A DNA stretch of 41,318 nucleotides from Herpetosiphon gulosus. Lineage in GTDB: Bacteria > Chloroflexota > Chloroflexia > Chloroflexales > Herpetosiphonaceae. The stretch lies in the NCBI RefSeq assembly GCF_039545135.1, contig NZ_BAABRU010000032.1, positions 1 to 41,318 of the forward strand. The letters run 5' to 3'. A model generated the notes under the pieces. It searched no databases and was not told where the DNA came from. It was given only the letters and a program-made list of their open reading frames with translations. Both the position numbers and the translations under genes were made by a program. Below, one piece after another: positions 26,401-33,400 of the stretch; position 1 is the first letter of the stretch; each line of letters opens with the position of its first letter.

Positions 26401-28901
26401 ATGTGGCAGTCCTCGATGTGCCAGTGTCAGCCCAGCTTTCACAGCAATTGCATGAATTGGCTCGCCAAGCTCATGTCCCAGTCAAACATGTCTTGCTAGC
26501 GGCACATATGAAGGTGATCAGCCTGATCACCGGGCTAACTGAGGTGATCAGCGGCCTCGAAACCAATGGACGACTCGAACGCCATGACGGCGAAAAGACC
26601 ATTGGGGTGCATTTGAATATGCTGCCATTTCGCCAGCACTTGGCTCCGATGAGCTGGCTGAGCTTGATTCAACAGGTATTTGCAGCTGAATTGGCGCTGA
26701 TGCCCTATCGCCAAATACCCTTAGCCGAATTGCAACGCGAACGGCGCGGCCAACCATGGTTTGAAACGGTCTTCAACTACACCCATTTTCATGTGTTCGA
26801 GCAACTCCAACAACTCAAACAGCTTGAGGTGATCGGCGGAAGAGGTTTTGGTCAAACCCACTTTACCTTGCTCGCTGAGTTGAATCTCAACACCTTCACT
26901 GGGCAATTGCAAATCGATTTGGTTGGTAATTTACATGAACTAACCTGTGAGCAATTAACCTTGATTGGTCATTGTTATGCGCAGGTTTTGGCGGCAATGG
27001 TGGCTGAGCCAAACGCAGGCCATCACACCCACCATCATTTAACCAAGGCTGATTGGGTCCAATTGCAAGCTTGGAATGCAACCGAGCAGCCATTGATCCA
27101 GACTTCATTGGTAACAGCCTTCGAACAACAGGTGCTGCAACATCCGCATGCTTTAGCCGTGGTTGCGGCTGATCAACGGTTGAGCTATGCCGAACTTAAT
27201 CAACAGGCCAACCAACGAGCGCACAGCCTGCGCCAACGTGGTATCGGAGCCGAAATGCTGGTAGCGGTTTGTGTTGAGCGAACCAGCGATTTGTTGATTA
27301 GTTTGTTGGCCGTGCTCAAAACCGGCGCAGGCTATCTGCCACTCGACCCAAGCTACCCCGAAGCCCGTTTGAATTGGATGCTGGCAGATAGCCAAGCAGC
27401 ACTTTTGCTAACCCAACCGCAATTCAAATCATTATTTGCTGATACTCAAATACCTGTCTGCTACACAGATGAAAAACACACGTCAATCACCAACCTTGAA
27501 CTAGTGCTTGATCCGGCGCAGTTGGCCTATGTGATCTACACCTCTGGCTCGACTGGCCAACCAAAAGGTGTTGCGATTAGCCATGCCGCCTTGAGTAACT
27601 TCTTGCAATCGATGCAAATGCAGCCAAGCCTCCAGCCAACCGATCGCTTGTTGGCAGTCACGACGGTGGCCTTTGACATTGCGGGGTTGGAATTGTACTT
27701 GCCCTTATGGGTTAGGGCGACGGTGGTGCTAGCACCCGCCAATCTTGCTGCCGATGGGCTTGCTTTGGTTGAGTTGCTGCAAAGCCACCAAATCACGGTG
27801 TTACAAGCGACTCCTAGCACATGGCGAATTTTGCTGGCGACCGGCTGGCAAGCACCAACTGGGTTTAAAGCCTTGGTTGGGGGCGAATCCTTGCCAAATG
27901 ATTTGACTGAGCAATTGTTGAGCGCAGGCGTGACGCTCTGGAATATGTATGGGCCGACCGAGACCACAATTTGGTCAACCGCCGCTGCGCTCAGCCAAAC
28001 ACCCGTCCATGTTGGGCGGCCAATTGCCAACACCGAAATCTATATTCTTGATCAGGCCTTACAGCCTGTGCCAATTGGTACGCCTGGCGATGTGTATATC
28101 GGTGGTTTGGGCTTGGCACGGGGCTACCATCAACGGCCTGATTTCACCGCTGAACAATTTATCCCGCATCCATGGAGCCAACTCGCTGGTGCTCGCTTGT
28201 ATCAGGTTGGTGATCGTGGGCGCTATTTGCCTGATGGTTCGCTGGAGCTTTTGGGCCGCAGCGATCAGCAAATCAAGCTGCGCGGCTATCGGATTGAGCT
28301 TGGCGAAATTGAAAGCGCTTTGCGAGCGTTGCCAACCATTCAGCAAGCAGCGGTTGCAGTTTGGCATGAGCAATTAGTGGCCTATGTGGTCGCTGATCAG
28401 CATTTTGAGCCTGCCGAATTGCAACAACAACTGCGCCAACAGCTGCCAGTTTATATGCTGCCGCGTAGCTATCAACGTTTGGATGCGCTGCCGCTGACCG
28501 CCAATGGCAAACTTGATCGCCGTCGCTTGCCTGCGCCCGATCAGGTGCTAGCACCTGTAACCCACGGCTATGTTGCGCCAACTACTGCCTTACAAACTGA
28601 ATTGGGTGCGATTTGGGCGCAGGTGTTTGGGGTGACACAAGTTGGCATTTATGATGATTTCTTTGCGCTGGGCGGCCACTCGCTGCTAGCAACCCAACTG
28701 ATTATTCAAATTCGCCAGCGCTTTTTTGTTGATCTGCCGTTGGCGCAGTTGTTCAATGCGGCCACAGTAGCAAGCTTGGCAAGTCTGATCGAGCAGTTGC
28801 AAACTGATCAGGGCCAAACTGCTGACCTAGCGACCTTGCTCGATGAGCTTGATCAATTAAGTGATGACGAGGCGCGTGCCCGTTTGTTGGCTGATTTTTA
28901 G
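20457..28901 (+). CDS. NRPS 1: FAAL-ACP-C-A(Thr)-PCP-C-A(Gly)-PCP
   Basis: About 2,814 aa. Fatty acyl-AMP ligase (residues about 30-575; SGSTGQPKGV, WLPPYHDMGLIGG, SGGPNFAYELC) activates a fatty acid and loads the ACP (Ser628 in LGLDSLAA). C1 (679-1112) has HHTVVD at 805. A1 (1128-1648): pocket residues give DFWNIGMVHK, the standard threonine code. PCP Ser1698 (GGDS). C2 (1745-2192) has HDTIFDG at 1898-1904 where HHxxxDG is expected, so the catalytic second His is Asp. A2 (2218-2695): DILQLGMIWK, one residue from the glycine code. PCP Ser2742 (GGHS). The tail LLDELDQLSDDEARARLL resembles a docking segment. No epimerisation domain is present. The start is uncertain: ATG 20457 is preferred, GTG 20397 or GTG 20514 are alternatives. 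First gene of a tightly packed six-gene unit. Confidence 0.93.
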   Translation: MSEASPCFHHDRFQKAIVFVLEHATLPPAATLVDVLRLNALEAPEQQAYRFLNGQFAPEDLSYAELDRRARQLASRLQALNAQGERVLLLNEPGLDYIVSFLGCLYAGAIAVPLYPPKLQQLERHLPRLLAVVANATPRFALVDPQFVSQIERLLAVAPQLQALHWLTCADLADPEAWQAPHLDAHSLAFLQYTSGSTGQPKGVMVSHGNLLANLAQIQQRFAHAATSQGVIWLPPYHDMGLIGGILQPLYSRFPVVLMSPVAFLQQPWRWLQAISDYRATSSGGPNFAYELCVRKITPAQRATLDLRSWRVAFNGAEPIRPNVLRQFAETFAEVGFDPAAFYPTYGMAEATLMVSGAYLPRLNQPEPDLVSCGTVINDHEVLIVDPVSLAVLPEAAVGEIWLRGPSVAQGYWANVELSKATFAAQPFERNEHFLRTGDLGFLRNAELYINGRLNDLIIIRGQNHYAHDLELSVEQAHSALQPQACAAFSLDVAGVEQLVLMQELRREQRQHDPAPIVAAIRQTLAQTHGLQAYAIVLLRPGQLPRTSSGKLQRYRCRELFLGGELTPIAQTIVARIDHELLEPQQIKELPIAEQSAAIANYLHHQFSRQLGFEVDVTLSIQQLGLDSLAAIEVQYQLEQDLGLVVSFGQLLGQQSLLDLADELAQQQSLVIPTIAPSAVSFGEQALWALDRLNPNSTAYTIARAWRFEQPLDPAYFAAAWANLAERHAALRTNFVEVDGAVQRVVHSTVESLLRLVDAKAWDATQLHDYLQAQANQPFDLANDRLVQVQLIAHPTGQVLLLLAHHTVVDLQSLAVLLHEAQQLYQALVEQRAWQLPSAADYREHVAWQQAWLASPAGQAAQQFWHNQTAEGLPTLDLPSDYPRHAQQRHAASYHYLIENSLLTRINKQPQTLLSRLLAGVALLLSRYSQQRQLVLATPTLGRNAASRSGIGYYVNPVLINWQYQPNLANTELLAYTQNQVLAAFEHQAYPFDLVLRSLQHDRHNPPIRVMVVLQQSPLGQALEIGGLALGREHTSMHFAEHQAQIIELAPNDLQFDITIIFALLEHGLGLRIDYDQGLFATATIAQLSQHLRQTLEFLVSKPQPVRELTLSTPTLAPLQAFETGCLTQWFEAQVAKTPDALGLTDGQQTWTYQQLNHQANQLAHYLRDHGIGAGRLVGLYLERSALVVVSILAVLKTGAAYLPIDPMYPAERVQFMLADAEVALLLADAELTEFSGTLIDLTQQVWHDQPTTNLELALDPAQLAYVIYTSGSTGKPKGSLLSHANVTRLFSSSQQHFNFNANDVWTLFHSYAFDFSVWEMWGALLYGGRLVVVPQALSRNPEDFYALLQRERVTVLNQTPSAFRQLMQVDQQCQANLALRWVIFGGEALDLATLRPWFERHGDSTPCLVNMYGITETTVHVTYRPLSLADLVGYSSVIGQPLADLQALVLDANLHPVPTGVYGELYIAGAGLAAGYLRRPDLTAERFIPHPWSQPAGQRLYKTGDLARWNQQGELEYRGRSDQQVKLRGFRIELGEIQAALLAHPAIREAVVDVASLEVAASIADAQPSQPTLNELRPFIKTALRQAPTLEQRLVAYVVATEPAPTISALRQCLRQRLPDYMLPAHMLLLERLPLTSHGKLDRAALPAINQQRPELETVYRAPSTGLEQQLASIWSGVLGVLTIGLDDNFFDLGGDSILSIKLRAQAAEQGLHFSLQQLFANPTIAELAPLVEPSSDQAELIAPFSLISAADRQLLPAEFEDAYPLARMQAGVIFHCQLEPTTPLYHDIFIYRIRVAFDADLLRQAVQQLIDRHAVLRTSFHMHGFSQPLQLVQRHVAAPLTIEDWRDLDEAAYQARQTAWIEQEKQRHFDWQTAPLIRFIVQRASDDSCDLVLSFHDTIFDGWSTASLLTELMLRYDGLLNQQPLDPAPPLVQYRDFVAQEQQVLGHPEAQAFWREALADASATPLPRWPRPATTSTMPDVAVLDVPVSAQLSQQLHELARQAHVPVKHVLLAAHMKVISLITGLTEVISGLETNGRLERHDGEKTIGVHLNMLPFRQHLAPMSWLSLIQQVFAAELALMPYRQIPLAELQRERRGQPWFETVFNYTHFHVFEQLQQLKQLEVIGGRGFGQTHFTLLAELNLNTFTGQLQIDLVGNLHELTCEQLTLIGHCYAQVLAAMVAEPNAGHHTHHHLTKADWVQLQAWNATEQPLIQTSLVTAFEQQVLQHPHALAVVAADQRLSYAELNQQANQRAHSLRQRGIGAEMLVAVCVERTSDLLISLLAVLKTGAGYLPLDPSYPEARLNWMLADSQAALLLTQPQFKSLFADTQIPVCYTDEKHTSITNLELVLDPAQLAYVIYTSGSTGQPKGVAISHAALSNFLQSMQMQPSLQPTDRLLAVTTVAFDIAGLELYLPLWVRATVVLAPANLAADGLALVELLQSHQITVLQATPSTWRILLATGWQAPTGFKALVGGESLPNDLTEQLLSAGVTLWNMYGPTETTIWSTAAALSQTPVHVGRPIANTEIYILDQALQPVPIGTPGDVYIGGLGLARGYHQRPDFTAEQFIPHPWSQLAGARLYQVGDRGRYLPDGSLELLGRSDQQIKLRGYRIELGEIESALRALPTIQQAAVAVWHEQLVAYVVADQHFEPAELQQQLRQQLPVYMLPRSYQRLDALPLTANGKLDRRRLPAPDQVLAPVTHGYVAPTTALQTELGAIWAQVFGVTQVGIYDDFFALGGHSLLATQLIIQIRQRFFVDLPLAQLFNAATVASLASLIEQLQTDQGQTADLATLLDELDQLSDDEARARLLADF

Positions 28902-28913
28902 CGAGGCTCACCT

Positions 28914-30428
28914 ATGGATGCGTTACCGCAACGTTTGGCGCAGCTTTCGCCCGAAAAACGCGCCTTGCTCGAACAACTACGCTTACAACGCCAAGCAGCG
29001 GCGGCGATTGTGCCGCGTGATCCTGCCGTCGTTGTGCCGTTATCGTTGGCACAACGACGGCTTTGGCTGGTTGAGCAAATGCGGCCAGGCCAAGCCACCT
29101 ATATCATGCCTTGTGTGCTGATGATCAAGGGCTTGCTTGATCGCAATGCGCTAGCGGCTAGCCTGAGTTGGTTGCTGCAACGCCATGAAGTGCTACGCAC
29201 CAGCATTCAGCATGGCAGCCAAGGCGCATATCAACAGATTCATGCGCCTTGGCAGGTAGAATTAGGGTTGGTTGAGGTTGATCAAACCCAGCTTGAAAGC
29301 CAGTTACGCCAATATGCCCAGCAAGCATTTGATTTAAAGCACGCGCCGTTATGGCGTGCCCAGTTGTGGCGTTGCGCTCCAGAGCAGCATGTTTTAGGCT
29401 TGATGCTGCATCACATTATTGCTGATGGCTGGTCGTTGGGCGTGTTGATGCACGATTTGGCGCTGGCTTATGCTCATTTTGCCACAGGCGCAGCGCTGAA
29501 TCGTGTTCCGCTGCCAATTCAATATGGCGATTATGCCTGTTGGCAAGCCCAACAACCAGCAATGATGCTGCCAAACAGTCGTGATTTTTGGCTAAAGCTA
29601 TTGCATGATGCTCCAACCTTGGCCTTGCCAACCGACTATCCCCGACCAGCAGTTCAATCGTTTCAGGGGGCACAAATCGCGTGGCGCTTGCCAAGTGAGT
29701 TAGTTGAGCAACTTAAGCAGCTCAGCCAACGCCAGAGTGCAACCTTATTTATGAGCTTGCTGACGGCGTTTTATTGGCTTTTGCACTGGCTAAGTGAGCA
29801 AACTGATTTGGTGGTTGGCACTGATGTTGCGGGGCGACAACAGCCTGAAACCCATCAATTAATTGGCTTTTTTATCAATCAATTGATGCTGCGCCAAAAA
29901 GTTCAGCCGTATCAATCGTTTCAAGCCAGCCTACAACAAACCCGTCAACTCACATTAGCGGCTTTTGAACACCAACATGTGCCATTCGATCAGATTGTCG
30001 AATTGTTGAACGTCGCCCATGATCCCAGTCGCACCCCCTTGTTTCAGGTGAAATTTGTGCTGCAAAACACGCCTTTGCCCACGCTCCAACTAGCAGGAGT
30101 GGAGCTTGAGCGCATGGATCTTGATCCGCACACTGCCAAATTTGATTTACTGATCAATCTTTGGGAAGAGCACACTGGTTTAGCAGGAACCCTTGATTAC
30201 AACACCGATATTTTCGCAGCGCAGCGCATGCAGCAATTGCTTGAGCGCTACCAACTGCTGCTTAAGTTGATTGTGCTTGAGCCGACGATTACGCTTGAGG
30301 CTGCCGTAGAGCGTTGCCAAAGCCAAGAGCGCGAACTTCAACAGCAACGGCTTGAGCAACGGAAAGCGGCAAATCGTTCCAAACTAATACTTAATCGGCG
30401 ACGGTCGAGCACCGAGCCAACCCAATAG
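28914..30428 (+). CDS. NRPS 2: standalone condensation domain
   Basis: 504 aa. After a docking-like start (LSPEKRALLEQLRLQRQ) comes a complete C domain with intact HHIIADG (His166-His167), and DFWLKLL, IGFFINQLMLR and HVPFDQIVELL motifs. It begins 12 bp after NRPS 1 and ends 12 bp before NRPS 3. It would join the acyl-Thr-Gly chain on NRPS 1 to the amino acid on NRPS 3. Its separate existence makes sense because the C-like domain that opens NRPS 3 has lost its catalytic His pair. A basic tail (KLILNRRRS) ends the protein. AAGGA precedes the next gene. Confidence 0.93.
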   Translation: MDALPQRLAQLSPEKRALLEQLRLQRQAAAAIVPRDPAVVVPLSLAQRRLWLVEQMRPGQATYIMPCVLMIKGLLDRNALAASLSWLLQRHEVLRTSIQHGSQGAYQQIHAPWQVELGLVEVDQTQLESQLRQYAQQAFDLKHAPLWRAQLWRCAPEQHVLGLMLHHIIADGWSLGVLMHDLALAYAHFATGAALNRVPLPIQYGDYACWQAQQPAMMLPNSRDFWLKLLHDAPTLALPTDYPRPAVQSFQGAQIAWRLPSELVEQLKQLSQRQSATLFMSLLTAFYWLLHWLSEQTDLVVGTDVAGRQQPETHQLIGFFINQLMLRQKVQPYQSFQASLQQTRQLTLAAFEHQHVPFDQIVELLNVAHDPSRTPLFQVKFVLQNTPLPTLQLAGVELERMDLDPHTAKFDLLINLWEEHTGLAGTLDYNTDIFAAQRMQQLLERYQLLLKLIVLEPTITLEAAVERCQSQERELQQQRLEQRKAANRSKLILNRRRSSTEPTQ

Positions 30429-30440
30429 AAGGATGATTGT

Positions 30441-33400
30441 ATGCAGCAACACGCAGTTGAGCATTTTCGGCTATCGCCGCAGCAAACCCATACGTGGTTG
30501 GTTCAACCACAAAGCCAGCAGCCTTTGGGTACATGGCTGGTCGTTGGTTTAACCAACACCCTAAGCCATGAACGCTGGCAAGCCGCATTAGATCAGGTGA
30601 TCGAGCGCCACGAGGCATTACGTACCCGTTTTGAGCAGATTGCTGGGTTAAAGCTGCCAGCCCAAGTGTTGCATACCCAAACGGTGGTGTTGCAGCAGCA
30701 GCAGGTAGCTGAAGTACGACAGATAAGTGAGCTTGCCGTACCGCCCGATGCAGGTTTGATGCACATTACCGTTTTTGAGCATGGCCAGCAGCAATGGCTT
30801 GGGCTATGGCTCTCAGCCTTGGTCAGCGATGCTACCAGTGCCCGATTGTTGCTCACTGAGCTAACCCAAGCTGCGTTGGCTCCGCACGAATTGAGCGCAA
30901 CCGATGAGTTGATGCAATATATTGATGCTGCTGAATGGCAAAATGGCTTGCTCGAAGCCGCTGAAAATGCCGTCGAACGCGCATTTTGGCAAACTCAAGC
31001 GCTCAATCAAGCTCCCCATGATCTACGTGGCTTTGCACGTTTGTCATCGATTCAGCCAACTCGCATCGAGTTGAATCTAGCGCCAAGCATAATTAAGCCA
31101 GTTAATGCTTGGTGTATTGAACATAATATTGGTGTGGCAAGTACGGTGCTAAGCCTTTGGCGCTGGTTGCTCAGCCGCAGTAATTATGCGCAAACGCCAG
31201 CCTTGGCAGTGGCATTCGATGGCCGTTCGTATGCTGAATTGGTCAATGCCCAAGGCTTATTTGAGCGCTATCTGCCATTGTTGCCAAGCGAAATTACTGC
31301 CAATCAGCCAATTGCCGAGGCTACAGCTATGTTAGAGCAACAATTGGCCGAGCTAGCGCAGTTCCAAGAATATTTTAGTTGGCAGCAAATTGCGCTTGAT
31401 CAGCCGTTGGCGTTGGCGTTTGCTCACTATCGTTGGGAAACAGCGGCGCATTATCAGCTTGAACACCTGACCAGCCATACTGATTTGTTTCGCTGTAAAT
31501 TAAGCCTGATCGAGCAAGCTGCAAGCTGGCAATTGACCTTAGATTACGATGCAACCAATATGCGCTCCGAGGTTGCCGAGGCCTTGGCTGAGAGCTTAAT
31601 CACGATGATGACTTGGCTTGGGCAACAATCTAAACCAACCTTTGAGCAACTGCCAATCATTGGTAGCAAGACCCAAACCTTGCTGACCAAGCAGGTTAAT
31701 GCAACCGAGCAGTCATTTGCTGCTACACCAATTCACCATCTCATTGATCAGCAGGCACTGCATAATCCGCAAGCAATTGCCGTGCAATCTGGCGCAGAGC
31801 AACTGAGTTATGCCGAATTAACCCAGCAATCCAACCAACTGACCCAACAATTAATCCAACACGGTATTCAGCCCGAGCAGCGGGTTGGTCTGTATCTTGA
31901 GCGCTCGCCGCTGATGGTCGTGGCGTTGTTGGCTTGTCTCAAGGCTGGTGCGGCCTATGTGCCCTTAGAGCCAGATTATCCTGCAGAGCGGATTCAGTAT
32001 ATTCTTGCTGATGCGGCGATTCAATTGGTGTTGAGCCAAACCAACCTGATGCCAAGTTTACCCTGTACCATTGCCCAATTGGCGGTCGATCAGCTGCAAT
32101 GTGATCAAGCAAGTGCCGCCCCATATTCGAACTACCATCCTGAACAATTGGCCTATGTACTGTATACCTCTGGCTCAACGGGCCAGCCCAAGGGTGTGAT
32201 GGTGAGCCATGCTGGCTTGAGCAACTATGTGCAATGGGCGATTGCAGCCTACGATTTGGCGGCTGGCACAGGCTCGTTGGTGCATTCGCCATTGGCCTTC
32301 GATTTGACCGTGACCAGTTTGCTTGTGCCCTTGTGTGCTGGCCAAACCGTGCGTTTATTGCCAAGTAAGGCTGGAGTTGAAACGCTAGCCCAGGCACTGC
32401 GAGCCAGCACTAATCTAAGTTTGCTCAAACTGACACCAGCGCATTTGGCGGTGCTCAATCAATTGATTCCGAGTGCTGAATTGGCGCAACGCAGCCGGGC
32501 TTTGGTGATTGGTGGCGAGGCACTTGATGCAACTATTTTGGCTCCATGGCGCACCCACGCCCCTGAAACCTGCTTGTTCAACGAATATGGCCCCACCGAA
32601 ACGGTTGTTGGCTGTGCGATATACCAAACCCAACCAACTGATCCGGCTGATGGCGCGGTTTCAATTGGTTTGCCAATTGCCAATATGCGTTTGTATGTAC
32701 TTGATGATTGCTTGCAACCTGTGCCATTTGGCGTTGTTGGTGAACTGTATATTGGCGGGGTTGGGGTTGCTCGTGGCTATAATCAGTGCCCTGATCTGAC
32801 CGCTGCCCAATTTGTCCCCGATAGTTTGAGTGGAATCGCTGGCGCACGGCTGTATCGCACTGGCGATTTGGCGTGTTGGGCTTGGGATGGAACGTTGGAA
32901 TATTTAGGGCGACGTGACAATCAAATCAAGTTGCGCGGCTATCGAATTGAGCTTGGCGAGATCGAGGCGGTGTTGCAACGTATGCCAGCGGTTGCTTTAG
33001 CACTGGTCTTGGTGCGTGGCACAGGCGACGATCAACGCTTGGTCGCCTATCTTCAAGCCACACCAGATGTAGACCCCAAGCAATTAAGCGACCAAGCAGT
33101 GCTGAGTTATGCCCAACAATGCTTGCCACATTATATGCTGCCCAGCAACGTCGTGTTGGTTGAGCAATGGTCACTAACTGCCAATGGCAAAGTTGATCGG
33201 GCGGCATTGCCCGAACCAACCGTGGTAAACAATTATGTTGCCCCAACTACCCCTGAAACAGAAATTTTGGCAGCTATTTGGGAACAGGTGCTTGAGCAAC
33301 CGACAATTGGGATTGATGATAATTTCTTTGCACTTGGCGGCAATTCAATTCGCAGTATTCAGGTGGTGGCCCACGCCAAACAGCGCGGCTTGAACCTAAG